From Muraenolepis orangiensis (lineage: Eukaryota > Chordata > Actinopteri > Gadiformes > Muraenolepididae), in contig CM051020.1 in the NCBI GenBank assembly GCA_027704905.1, forward strand, positions 16,869,996-16,933,995: 64,000 bases of DNA. Direction: 5' to 3'. The position numbers and the translations under genes are program-made. The notes under the pieces were generated by a model, which was given only the letters and a program-made list of their open reading frames with translations, was not told the origin of the DNA and did not search any database. Positions 20,001 to 34,100 of the stretch are shown here, one piece after another; within the stretch, counting starts at the first letter, position 1; each line of letters begins with the position of its first letter.

Positions 20001-23000
20001 TTGATTATGATGATTATGATATTGATTATGATCGTGATTATGATTATGATAGTGATTATGATATTGATTATGATAGTTCTTATATTGATTATGATATTGA
20101 TTATGATAGTTATTATATTAATTATGATAGTGATTATGACAGTGATTATGATAGTTATTATATTGATTATGATAGTGATTATGGTAATAATAAATAATAA
20201 TAATGCTTTTTATATATATTGCAAATTTCATTTTAAGAGGGCTACAAAGTTAAAAACAAAGCAAACAAACACAATACAATAACTAAGAATACTGAGCACT
20301 AATAAAGAACCTCCCAATATCAAGCTCACGGCAGGAGTCTAGAAGGCATGAACCGCCTCTCTGGTTAGAGGAGGAGGAAGGAGGTGTTACACATATGCTT
20401 TATATGGTCATTAACAGTCAGGGGGGGTCAAACCTGACACCCAAATGAGGAGAGGGGGGTGACCTGACGGTGGAAGGGGAGATGAGATATGGGGGAGGAC
20501 TGAACATGATGGGTACCAACAAGGAGAGCTTCAGTTGTGTTACTGTTTAACTAAAGGAAGATGTTACTTATCAATAATCTCCTCAAGACAAGCGGTGAGG
20601 CGTGACATGGCTGCACAGGGGCTTGGGGCAGTTTTAATGGAGATGTTGATTACTATATTGATTATGATATTGGTTATGATATTGATTATGATATTGATTA
20701 TGATGATCATGATATAAATTATGATATTGAGTATGATATTGAGTATGATATTGAGTATGATATTGAGTATGATATTGACGATATCAGTCCTCTGACCGTG
20801 CAATCTGTGCTCCGGTGGCTCCACTCAGGTCCTCTGATGAGAGCGGTGTCCCCTGGGGTCTGAGGGAAGGAGCTCTCCAGGTACAGGTAGTGTCCCCCCC
20901 GGCCCTGCAGGGTGTGGTCCGTGGAGGGGCCTGTCCCCACTGTGGGAGTCTTTCCTGTCTTGATCAGCCAATCAAAGTCATCGAGCTGACTCTGACGCCA
21001 GGAGCAGAGGTCGAACTCAAAGTCACAGCGGCCCCAGAAACCCTCTGGAACAGGAACAGGAAACAGATAAAACCCGGATCTCAGAAGGTTCTGAATATTG
21101 CTCTGAATATTGTTCTGAATATTGTTCTGAATTTTGTTCTGTGTATTGTTCTGTATATTGTTCTGTATATTGTTCTGTGTATTGTTCTGTATATTGTTCT
21201 GTGTATTGTTCTGTGTATTGTTCTGTAGATTGTTCTGTGTATTGTTCTGTATATTGTTCTGTATATTGTTCTGTGTATTGTTCTGTGTATCGTTCTGTAG
21301 ATTGTTCTGTGTATCGTTCTGTATATTGTTCTGTGTATTGTTCTAGTAAGTCAGAGGAGGGCCTCACTACAGATGTAGGGGTCCTCGTCCGAGGCGTCTC
21401 CACAGTGGTCTATGAAGTCACAGAGGAGGACCTGGGGGACACAGCCTCCGTTGGAGCAGCAGTACTCCTGAGGGCCACACGGCCGTGGCCCCTGGGGGGG
21501 CCGACACCGCTGGAAGCTCACATCATCCACCACCACGTCGCCCATGTAGCTGACGCCCCGCTGAGCTCTCAACACCACCTGGGAGTATACACAACCAGAT
21601 CTACTAGATATACTGTAGATCTACTGTAGATATAATATACTGTAGATCTACTGTAGATATACGATAGATCTACTGTAGATCTACTGTAGATATACTGTAG
21701 ATCTACTGTACATCTACTGTAGATATACTGTATATATACTGTAGATCTACTGTAGATATACTGTATATATACTGTAGATCTACTGTAGATATACGATAGA
21801 TATACTGTAGATATACTGTAGATCTACTGTAGATCTACTGTAGATATACGATAGATATACTGTATATATACTGTAGATATACTGTAGATATACTGTAGAG
21901 ATGTACTAGATACATACTAGATATGCTATATACATATAATATATATAGATATATACAAAATCTACTATATAAACACATAGCTAGAGGTATATACAACTAG
22001 ATAGACAACTAGATATATATATATACTGTATATATACTACATATATACTAAATATGCTATATGTACATATCTAGAGGTATATACAACTAGATATATGTAC
22101 ATATCTAGATCTATATTTATATATATATATATATATTATATATATATAGTTCTATAAACCTATATATCTCTAGATCTTAGATCTTATATATATCTAGATG
22201 TATACATCTAGATATATATATTTATCTAGATGTAAAAATCTATATATATACATATATAATAGAAATATATAATATATAATATATAATATAATATAAAATA
22301 CATAAAATAAAGATCCTAAGATGAGGACCTGGAGGTTGTTTGAGATCCCGATGAACACTTCGCCCCGCCGCCACCGGTTTCCTTGGTTACCGGTCTGAGA
22401 CCACACCTCCTGGGTGATGTTACCGGTCCTTAGCAGCACCTGTAAATAACAACAAACAACACAACAATAACTCACCTTACCTGTCTGTCTGTCTGTCTAC
22501 CTGTATGTGTACCTGTCTATCTACCTGTTTGTCTGTCTACCTGTCCTTCTACCCACCTGTCTGTCTACCCGTGTGTGCACCTGTCTGTCTCTCCACCTGT
22601 CTGTCTATCCGTGTGTACCTGCAGTGTTCCAACAGTGAACCCTCCCATGTGGTACCAGAAGACCAGGGTGCATTGTGGTCCGGTGGAGGAGAGGAGGGCT
22701 GTCTGCAGGTCACTGGTGTGACCATAACCTCCCTTAGAGCTGTCGGCACACAGGTACCAGCCCTCTGGACCACCCCTGGTGGAGAGAGAGAGACAGGTGG
22801 AGAGAGAGAGACAGGTGGAGAGAGAGAGAGACAGGTAGAGATAGAGAGACAGGTAGAGATAGAGAGCCAGGTAGAGAGACAGACAGGTAGAGAGTGAGAG
22901 ACAGGTGGAGAGAGAGAGACAGGTGGAGAGAGAGAGACAGGTGGAGAGAGAGAGACAGGTAGAGATAGAGAGACAGGTAGAGAGACAGACAGGTAGAGAG

Positions 23001-26000
23001 TGAGAGACAGGTGGAGAGACAGAGACAGGTGGAGAGAGAGACAGGTAGAGATAGAGAGACAGGTAGAGAGACAGACAGGTAGAGAGTGAGAGACAGGTGG
23101 AGAGAGAGAGACAGGTGGAGAGAGAGAGAGACAGGTAGAGATAGAGAGACAGGTTGAGAGACAGACAGGTAGAGAGTGAGAGACAGGTAGAGAGTTCTAG
23201 TTACTGAAAGTATGGGTTAGTTACTGACAGTATGGGTTAGTTACTCACAGTATGGGTTAGTTACTCACAGTGTGGGTTAGTTACTGACAGTGTGTGTTAG
23301 TTACTCACAGTATGGGTTAGTTACTCACAGTATGGGTTAGTTACTCACGGTGTGGGTTAGTTACTGACAGTGTGTGTTAGTTACTCACAGTATGGGTTAG
23401 TTACTCACAGTATGGGTTAGTTACTCACAGTGTGGGTTAGTTACTGACAGTGTGTGTTAGTTACTCACAGTATGGGTTAGTTACTCACAGTATGGGTTAG
23501 TTACTCACAGTGTGGGTTAGTTACTGACAGTATGGGTTAGTTACTCACAGTGTGTGTTAGTTACTCACCGTATGGGTTAGTTACTCACAGTATGGGTTAG
23601 TTACTCACAGTGTGGGTTAGTTACTGACAGTATGGGTTAGTTACTCACAGTGTGTGTTAGTTACTCACAGTATGGGTTAGTTACTGACAGTGTGTGTTAG
23701 TTACTCACAGTGTGGGTTAGTTACTCACAGTGTGGGTTAGTTACTCACAGTGTGTGGTCGTTGACTGGTCTGTGATTGTGTTCGCCATCATGGATGCTCT
23801 CTCCCTGCTCAGGGAACCACTGGAACGCGTGGGAGGAGATCAGGGAGGCCCCGCCCACCAGGGAGGCCCCGCCCACCTTCCATCCACACAGGTCTCCACC
23901 CTCGAAGTCACACACCTCCTGTACTGAGACACCACATGCACACACACACAATATTATACATCATATATAAGGGTGGCTACAGGTAGGGGTTAGGGTACAT
24001 CTTACTCTAGGATCCTACAGATAGAGGTTAGGGAACATCTTGCTCTAGGACCCTACAGGTAGGGGTTAGGAGACATCTTGCTCTAGGATCCTACAGGTAG
24101 GGGTTAGGAGACATCTTGCTCTAGTATCCTACAGGTAGGGGTTAGGGGACATCTTACTCTAGGATCCTACAGGTAGGGGTTAGGGGACATCTTGCTCTAT
24201 GACCCTACAGGTAGGGGTTAGGAGACATCTTGCTCTAGGATCCTACAGGTATGGGATAGGGGACATCTTGCTCTAGGATCCTACAGGTATGGGTTAGGGG
24301 ACCACTAGACTACAGTTCCCATGATCCTCTAGGAGAACAGAAGTCCTCACCACAGCCCTCCTCATCTGAGCCGTCGGTGCAGTCGTGTCTGAAGTCACAG
24401 AGCACCCGCTGAGAGACACACTCCGCCTGGGTGCTGCAGGCCACCAGGCCAGAGGGGCAGTGGTGGGACGGGGTGGTGGGAGACACAGTGGTCAGCAGCG
24501 GGGGAGGAGGACTCACTGAGGGTAGCGGCCCTGGAGCAAGGCAACAGCAGACAGTGTGTTAGAAAGAAACCCCTGACCTGTTGTCATGCAAACCTATAGA
24601 TCTAAAGATCTAAAGACCTAAATACCTAAAGATCTGAACATCTAAATACTTTAAGATCTAAACATCTAAATATCTAAAGATCTAAAGACCTAAACACCTA
24701 ATCATCTTAAGACCTAAAGATCTAAACATCTAATGACCTAAAGATATAAAGATCTAAAGACCTAAAGATCTAAAGATCTAAACACCTAAACATCTAAAGA
24801 TGTAAAGATCTATAAACCTAAATATCTAAATATCTAAAGAGCCAAAGACCTAAACATCTAAAGCTCTAAAGACCTACAGATCTAAACACCTAAACATCTC
24901 AACATCTAAAGACATAATGATCTAAAGATGTAAACATCTAAACATCTAAAGAGCTAAAAATCGAAAGACCTAAAGATCTAAAGGTCTTAACATCTTAACA
25001 TGTAAAGACCTAAACATCTTAACATCTAAAGACCTAAACATCTTAACATCTAAAGACCTAAACATCTAAACATCTAAACATCTAAACATCTTAACATCTA
25101 AAGACCTAAACATCTAAACATCTACAGTCTGAGGAGTCAGGTGAGCTCTGGTGTGTGTCTTTCCTTGCTGGTGGAGAATACAGTACATGTGTTAAAATCC
25201 TATTCTGAAACCACCATCTTCCACTCACAATTCTCATCGGAAAAAAACACATCAAATATATCAAACATATCTAATATATCAAATACATATAACAAAACAG
25301 GAACCATTGCTTAACTCTGCGCTGTGCAGTTAGAAGTTCAGCTACACAACAGCTGTCTCACCTACCATCATACAGGGAACAGTCCAGGAAAGACAGGTCA
25401 TCGATGGCGATGTCCCCATTGAAGTCGTCTCCCACAGTCCCCTCTACCATGATCTGAAGACAGAGAGACAGGGAGACAGACAGACAGACAGTAACTAAGG
25501 TACCACGATATGACTCAACAAGCAACCTACTCCTTATTGACCCGTCTCTGTACTGTCTAACCACTAGATGCTCCTGAATGACCCGTCTTGTACTGTCTAA
25601 CGCCTACCTATTCCTTAATGACCTGTCTTGTACTGTCTAACCCCTACCTGCTCCTTAATGACCCGTCTCTGTCCTGTCTAACCCCAACCTGCTCCTTAAT
25701 GACCCATCTCTGTCCTGTCTAACCCCTACCTGCTCCTTAATGACCCATCTCTGTCCTGTCTAACCCCTACCTGCTCCTTAATGACCTATCTCTGTACTGT
25801 CTAACCCCTACCTATTCCTTAATGACCTGTCTTGTACTGTCTAACCCCTACCTGCTCCTTAATGACCTATCTCTGTACTGTCTAACCCCTACCTGCTCAT
25901 TAATGACCGGTCTCTGTACTGTCTAACCCCTACCTGCTCCTTAATGACCTGTCTCTGTACCGTCTAACCCCTATCTGCTCTTGAATGACCCGTCTCTGTA

Positions 26001-28066
26001 CTGTCTAACCCCTACCTGGTCCTTAATGACTCGTCTCTGTACTGTCAAACCCCTACCTGCTCCTTAATGACCTGTCTCTGTCCTGTCTAACCCCTCCCTG
26101 CTCCTTAATGACCTGTCATTAAGTAGGGGGGGGCAGTAGCTCAGTGGATAAGGACTTGGCTTGGGGGCTGCAAGGTCACCGGTTCAAGACCCGGAAACAC
26201 CAGGTTACTGCCTAAGTGCCCTTGAGCAAGGCACCCCCTACACTGCTCCCCGGGCGCTGTACTAATGGCTGCCCACTGCTCCTAACACTAGGATGGGTCA
26301 AATGCAGAGAACTAATTTCCCGGGGTGTACCGGGGTCATGACCTCACCTGGAACGGTCGACCACTGTTGAGGTAGAGGGTCTTCCGGTGCCACAGGTTAC
26401 CACGGTTACCGTACTGCATCCACAGCATGTGACCGCGGCCGGCAGCCGTGGTTCTCATGTGGACCGCCAGGCGGAACACGTGGGACCCAAACATGTGGAA
26501 GTGGAACCGGAACACGCAGGGCCGCCGCCCCTCCCCTAGCAGGGTGGGCCGGAAGACCCGGCTGAGCAGCACCGCCGTGTCCCCGAACTCCTGGGGGGCG
26601 GAGGACTCGATGTACAGGTAGTGGCCGGCCGCCGTGCCCAGTGTGTGGTCCTTCCAGGGCCCCGTACCAAAGGTGGGGGTGGGGCCCTGGACCCTTGTCC
26701 AATCAAACACGTCGCCCCCGCCCACCTCCTGGGACCAGCTGCACAGGTCCTCCTCAAAGTCACACTGGAGTTGTGGAGCTAAGGGTAAGAGGGTGGTGCT
26801 ATGAGACTACAGACACACCAGGACTACAGACAGCAGGACAGAGCAGGTGGTGCTGACATGATAGTACTCCTCCTGAGTGTGTGTGGTGGTGCCTGGTTTT
26901 ACCTGTGGGCCCACAGTTGTGCAGCCTCACCAGCCCCAGACTCTAATCGGTCAGGTGAGGCTGCTTAAACCAGACTCTTATCAGTCTGACTGGGGTCAGA
27001 TGAGGCTGCTTCAAACAGACTCTAATCAGTCTGACTGGGTCCAGATGAGGCTGCTTCAAACAGACTCTAATCAGTCTGACTGGGTCCAGATGAGGCTGCT
27101 TCAACCAGACTCCATTCAGTCTGACTGGGGAACAGGTGAGGCTGCTTCAACCAGACTCTAATCAGTCTGACTGGGGCCAGGTGAGGCTGCTTCAACCAGA
27201 CTCTAATCAGCCTACCTGTTGAATGACCTTGAATGTTATGTCTGCTAAATGACTGTAATGTAATGTAATGCAGTGTAATGTAATGAAATATAGTGTTATA
27301 TTATGTAATGTGATAATGACGTGATGTAATGTCATTTGATGTGATGTAATGTGATGGTTTATAATGTAATGTAATGTACTGTGATGTAACAAGTCAGATA
27401 AGTGAACTCACAGCATCCCTCCTCGTCGGAGGAGTCCCCACAGTCGTCCGTGAGGTCACATATCCGGAAGCGGTCCACGCAGGCCCGGCTGCGGACACAG
27501 TGGAAGTGTCCGGCCTCGGGACACACCTCCATCGCCGGGGGCAACGAGCAGTTAAGGAAGCTGATGTCGTCGAGGGCGGAGACTCCGTTGAACAGACCCA
27601 GACTGAGCTTGGCCAGCAGGACATGGAAGGGCCGTGTGATGCGGCCCAGCTGCACGGAGACCCGGTTCCAGCGTGGTCCCTGGTTGTAGAAGGTTCTCCA
27701 CAGAACCGTGTTGTTGTCTGAGCCGGACACACGCAGGTACATGTCCACGGCCCCCACAGAGATACCAGAGTTATAGTGCCTGGGGAGACACACTGCTGTC
27801 AGATCTCTGGTCTGGTCTGGTCTGGTCTAGTCTCTGGTCTGGTCTGGTCTGGTCTCTGGTCTGGTCTGGTCTGGTCTGGTCTGGTCTGGTCTCTGGTCTG
27901 GTGTTAAGGTGTTCCTCACCAGAAGGTCATGGTGCAGGAGGAGGAGGAGCTCTGGAACTGAGGTCCTCTCAGAACCGCAAGAGGGGACAGACTGCTGCTG
28001 TTCTGCACCACAAACAGGAAGTGACCTGGAGGACAGACAGGAAGTGACCTAATTGCCTCCTTATTG

Positions 28067-28115
<49 letters not shown>

Positions 28116-31100
28116 CGTCAGTAGTGTTGGTGGAGTGGTCCAGAAGTGGGGGTTGACCCTGGTAGTCGGGGGGGACCTCCTCTGTGGATCCTCTCACCCA
28201 ATCAAATCCATCGCCTGGTGTGACCTCATACCAGCCGCAGCTGCCCGCCTCGAAGTCACAGTGTGCAGCTGGACAAACCACACCTCATCACACCTCACCA
28301 CACACCTCACCATACCTCATCACACCTCACCACACCTCACCACACCTCATCACACCTCACCACACCTCACCACACCTCATCCCACCTCACCACACCTCAT
28401 CACACCTCATCACACCTCACCACACCTCACCACACCTCACCACATCTCATCACATCTCATCACACCTCATCACACACCTCATTACACACCTGACCACACC
28501 TCATCACACCTCATTATTAGATATTAGAGTATGGCGCCGTACGAGATGGCTGCCGTGTCGCGAGCTCCCGCACGACGACGCAGTTTTTTATAATTTATTC
28601 TTTGTTTTTTATTAACTATCTTTGTTCAGGAAGTTAGCAGCACGTTAATTTAGAACTTTTGCACACTTCTGGAGATCAGATCGACAGTCGCTCGCCGCCT
28701 ACCAGAGTTTTTTCATTCTTTCAACTCGGACGTCCTGCCCAAAGTCACAGCTGGATTATCTCCGACCATCTTGGGCACGATTACACGCAAGCGTCGCAGG
28801 AAGAAGCGAGGGAAGCGAGCCGGCTGCTAGTCAGGCTGAGATGTCGATCCGATCGCCCCCCACTACCCACCATTCTACTGGCTAATGTACAGTCTCTGGA
28901 CAATAAGTTAAGCGAGCTACAGGCTCGTATTCAATTCCACCGGGAAACTAAGGACAATTGTATCACCTGCCTTACGGAGACATGGATGTCGGAGGGTGTT
29001 ACCGACGCAGCTATCGAACCGACGGGATTTTCCGTCCACCGGGCGGACAGAACAAAGGCTCTCTCCGGTAAAGAGCGCGGAGGGGGGTATGTCTCATGAT
29101 AAACAGATCTTGGTGCAACCAAAGTCATGTACATCCCCTCAAGTCTTTCTGTTCCCCGGACCTGGAGGGCCTGATGCTTATGTGCCGTCCATACTGGCTA
29201 CCTCGGGAGTTTACAGCGGTAACCGTGACCGCTGTTTACATTCCCCCACAAGCCAACACGGACACAGCGCTGAAGGAACTGTATGGGGCTATCAGCGAAC
29301 AGGAGTCGGCACACCCCGAGGCTGCTCTAATCGTGGCGGGGGACTTCAACAAGGCAAACCTGAAGAAGGTTCTCCCGAAGTTCTATCAACACATAACAAG
29401 CAACACACGGGGTGAGCGAATCCTCGACCACTGCTACACCCCCTTCCGTGATGGCTACAAGGCCCTCCTCCGCCCACCGTTCAGCAAATCAGACCACCGC
29501 TCTATCCAGCTACTCCCCGCCTATAGGCAGAGACTGAAGCAGCAACCGCTGCTTCAATCGCTGTGAGGGAGGTCCAATGCTGGTCGGACCAATCGGACTC
29601 TATGCTGCAGGATTGTTTTGATCGTGCTGACTGGCACATGTTGCCTCGAACAATAACATCAATGAGTACGCGTCCTCGGTCACCGGGTTCATCAAGAAGT
29701 GCATAGATGACGTTGTTCCGACCAAGTCGGTTTGGATATACCCCAACCAGAAACCGGGGATTAGCGGCGATGTTCGCGCTGCCCTACACACGCGTAACGC
29801 CGCCTTTGGCTCCGGGAATATGGAGGAATATACGAGAGCCCGCTACGACCTCCGTAAGACCATCGTCACTGCCAAGCAGGAGAGAGTGGAGGAGAAACTC
29901 AAGAGCCACAACACGAGGGGTATGTGGCAGGGGCTACAGACGATAACGAACTTCAGAGGGAGAACCAGTTGTGTAGAGAATCCATGGCAATTTGCATATC
30001 ATCAAAACAGATCCACGGACGACGCAATTGCCATGGCCCTCCCTCCTTTCCCACCTGGAGGGAAAGAACTGTTATGTGCGAATGCTGTTTGTGGACTACA
30101 GCTCAGCGCTCAACACGATAGTTCCTGCCAAGCTCGACACCAAGCTTAGAGGTCTAGGCGTGCCCCCATCCATGTGCAGCTGGATACTGGACCTCCTGTC
30201 GGACCGCCGCCAGGTGGTGAAGATGGGCAGCACCACCTCAGAGCCACTGACCCTCAACACGGGAGCCCCCCAGGGATGCGTGCTGAGCCCTCTCCTCTAC
30301 TCCCTCTACACCCACGACTGCATGGCTATGCACAGCTCCAACGTCATCATCCAGTTTGCTGACGACACGACAGTGATGGGCCTGATCACCGGCGACTACG
30401 AGACAGCCTACAGGGAGGAGGTCGGATCGCTGGAGCAGTGGTGCCAGGAGAAAAGCCTCGCCCTCAACGTCAAGAAGACCAAGGAGCTGACTGTGGGCTT
30501 CAGGAAGCAGAGAGGAGAGCACAGCCATATCTCCATCGACGGTGTTGCCGTAGAGAGGGTCAGCAGCTACAAATTCCTCGGCGTGCACATCTCCGAGGAC
30601 CTCACATGGTCCACACACACCACACATGTGGTGAAAAGGGCCCAACAACGCCTGTATTTCCTCAGGCGTCTGAGGAAATTCAGCATGGGCCCCCGCATCC
30701 TGAGAACATTCTATAACGGCACCATCGAGAGTGTTCTTACAGGGTGTATCACCGCCTGGTACGGGAACTGCACCGCACTCGAGCGCAGAGGCCTTCAAAG
30801 GGTGGTGCGGACGGCCCAGTATATCGTTGGAGGTGAGCTCCCCTCCCTCCTGGATATATACAACCAGCGGTGCGTGACAAAGGCCAAACGCATCATAAAA
30901 GACAATGCCCACCCCAGCCACGAACTGTATTCACTTTTACCGTCAGGCAGGCGATACCGCAGTATCAAGTGCCGTACAAATAGACTCCGAGATAGCTTCC
31001 ACAGTCAGGCCATTAGGCTGCTGAACAAGGGCATATAGAATATAACAATGTATATTTTATTACATTGATTCATATATACATATTGCTCTTTTTCTGTGCC

Positions 31101-34100
31101 GATATATTGCATTTTATAAATTGCATTTTTATTTTTATTTTTTAACTTTCTTTTTTTATTCTATTGTTTTATTCTAATTTTATCTAATTTTTATAACTGT
31201 CTGTCGTCGGGTATTGCACATGATATTGTCACTCACTGCTTTATACTTGAGTACGTGATTGACATATACTTTGTACTTTATACGTGAGTGACAATAAACT
31301 TGACTTGACTTGATTACACCTCATCACACCTCATGTCTCCCCTTCCTCATCATCATAACCTCTACAGCTGAGGACACCTCAGGTTCTTACCACAGTGTTT
31401 CTCATCGTCACCATGGGGACAGTGGGGGATGAAGTCACACACATGGCTGGCCTGGACACACCTCCTCCCTCCTCCCCCTCCTCCTCCTCCCCCTCCACCT
31501 CCTCCTCCTCCAACTCCTCCTCCTTCTCCTTCACACGGGACCCAGCCAGGGGGGCAGGGGGGGGCTGAGAGCTCCACTGTCTCTGTAACAAACAAACAAA
31601 ACCTTATTTACACTGACATACTGTACATGCCATTAGTGTTTAAGGAACTGAAGAGACAACCTTTGAGTCAACATCCAATCAAACATATTGATGATGATAA
31701 AAGATGAAGCTGCCTCGCCATCTACAGCAGGTCTCCATGGCAACAGGTTGTACTGCCGGTCTGTGTTTGTGTCTTCTAGCTAGAGCAGCTACATAGTTAG
31801 CCTCCCTCATCTGTATTCAGCAGCACCTGCTGTCTGCTAGCTGAGAGATAACAAGGTGTGTTGTTTTGTGTCCGCCGGGGTGGGGGAGGAGGGGGAGGAG
31901 GGAGGAAGGGGAGGCGTGTTGGTACCGTTTGATGTGGGCTGACAGCCCGGATCAAAAGAGACGTCGTCAATGGCAACCACCTGCCAGGACCCGTCACCTG
32001 CTGGGAGCTGTCCTCCAATCAGGACCTGAGGAGGGGAGACAGACAGACAGACAGACAGATCAGTGTGTGTCTACAGTATCAGACTAACCTCTGGTAGTGA
32101 AGCAGTGGAGTGGTAGGTGATGGTGAAGGTTGTGGTAAAGGTGATGGAGGTGGAGGTACTACATTGTACCTGGAATTGCTGGTCACTGGGGACCTGGACC
32201 ACAGTTCGTTGCCATGGTTCCTGGGAGGCTGAGGCACTCCACAGCAGGGTGGTGTGGCCCGACAACTGGTCCCGGACCAGAACCTGGAGGCCTCCATCTC
32301 TGGTCTGCATGTAGTAATAGAACCTCACCTGGTTCAAAGACGACAACAGACTGACTGGTGGAACTCAAATGAACGGAATTAATGAGGTCTCACCTGGTGG
32401 TCATTAACCAATGAGGCTTCACCTGGTGGTCATTAACCAATGAGGCTTCACCTGGTGGTCATTAACCAATGAGGCCTCACCTGGTGGTCATTAACCAAGG
32501 AGGCCTCACCTGGCAGGTGAGGGAGGGAAGGAAGACGGGACTCCTCAGCTCTGCTGCTGATTCCTGCCCTCCGATTGGGTCTAGAGACACGAAGTAGGCT
32601 GTAGAGAGAGAAAGAGAGAAAGAGAGAAAGAGAGAGAGAGTAAATTATGAGGATCTCATTTGTGAACTTTTTCCTGATCCTGATCCGGTCTGACCTGCTG
32701 CTACCTGATTGGTTGTTGGTGTGGTCATGTTTGATTCTTGGACCTCCAGGTCGTCGGGTCCATCCTGGAGCCGCCTCGGAGGACTGGACCAGGTCGCAGA
32801 ACCCATCCTGGAAGTCACAGCGGTGGTACCCCTCGCCTGAACCCAGAGAGAGAGGTTGGTCTCCTGGTCTACTGGTCTACTGGTCTCCTGGTCTACTGGT
32901 CTACTGGTCTCCTGGTCCCCCAACAGAGAGAGAGGTTGGTCTACTGGTCCCCTAACAAAGAGAGAGGTTTGTCTACTGGTCTACTGGTCTCCTGGTCTAC
33001 TGGTCTCCTGGTCTCCTGGTCCCCTAACAGAGAGAGGTTGATCTCCTGGTCTACTGGTCCCCTAACAGAGAGAGAGGTTGATCTCCTGGTCTACTGGTCT
33101 CCTGGTCCCCTAACAGAGAGAGAGGTTGGTCTACTGGTCTACTGGTCTCCTGGTCTACTGGTCTCCTGGTCCCCTAACAGAGAGAGGTTGGTCTCCTGGT
33201 CTACTGGTCTCCTGGTCCCCTAACAGAGAGAGAGGTTGATCTCCTGGTCTACTGGTCTACTAGTCTACTAGTCTACTGGTCCCCTAACAGAGAGAGAGAT
33301 TGGTCTACTGGTCTCCTGGTCTCCTGGTCCCCTAACAGAGAGAGAGGTTGATATCCTGGTCTACTGGTCTTCTGGTCCCCTAACAGAGAGAGAGGTTGAT
33401 CTCCTGGTCTACTGGTCCCCTAACAGAGAGAGAGGTTGGTCTCCTGGTCTACTGGTCTACTGGTCTACTGGTCCCCTAACAGAGAGAGAGGTTGGTCTCC
33501 TGGTCTCCTGGTCTACTGGTCTCCTGGTCCCCTAACAGAGAGAGAGGTTGATATCCTGGTCTACTGGTCTTCTGGTCCCCTAACAGAGAGAGAGGTTGAT
33601 CTCCTGGTCTACTGGTCTACTGGTCCCCTAACAGAGAGAGAGGTTGGTCTCCTGGTCTACTGGTCTCCTGGCTCTGGTCTCCTAACAGAGAGAGAGTGTT
33701 GTGCCCCCGTGCTCTAATTGATCCCAGGTGTTTCCCATCATCATCAGAACAAACTCAACCCCCTCCGCACCTCTGCCATCATCCAACATAACCACATGCC
33801 TGGAGGAGATAAAGGTGTGGATGAAGCACAACTTCCTTCAATTAAACAGCTCCGAGACTGAAGCCATTCTAGTTGGCACTCCACATCAAGTCCTTTCATC
33901 CTCCATCACCAGCATCACCTTCTCTGGTCAGAACATTTCACTCTCATCAACTGTCACCAATCTGGGTGTTAAAATGGATCCCCCCCCCACCCCCAGGTGT
34001 ATTTTAACCAGGTATATTTTAATCAGGTGTATTGTAACCAAGTGTAACCAGGTATATTTAACTAGGTGTAACCAGGTGTATTGTAACCTGGTATATTGTA

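Noticed and set aside
26126..26210. Possible tRNA gene
   Set aside because: Box A and B are present but the cloverleaf is not intact and SINE body sequence follows; it is a SINE head.
30238..30921. 227-codon minus-strand frame
   Set aside because: Shadow of the LINE reverse transcriptase on the plus strand.
32738..33705. Plus-strand frames rich in LLVYWSPG
   Set aside because: Translations of the CTGGTCTACTGGTCTCCTGG array; the real gene there is on the minus strand.
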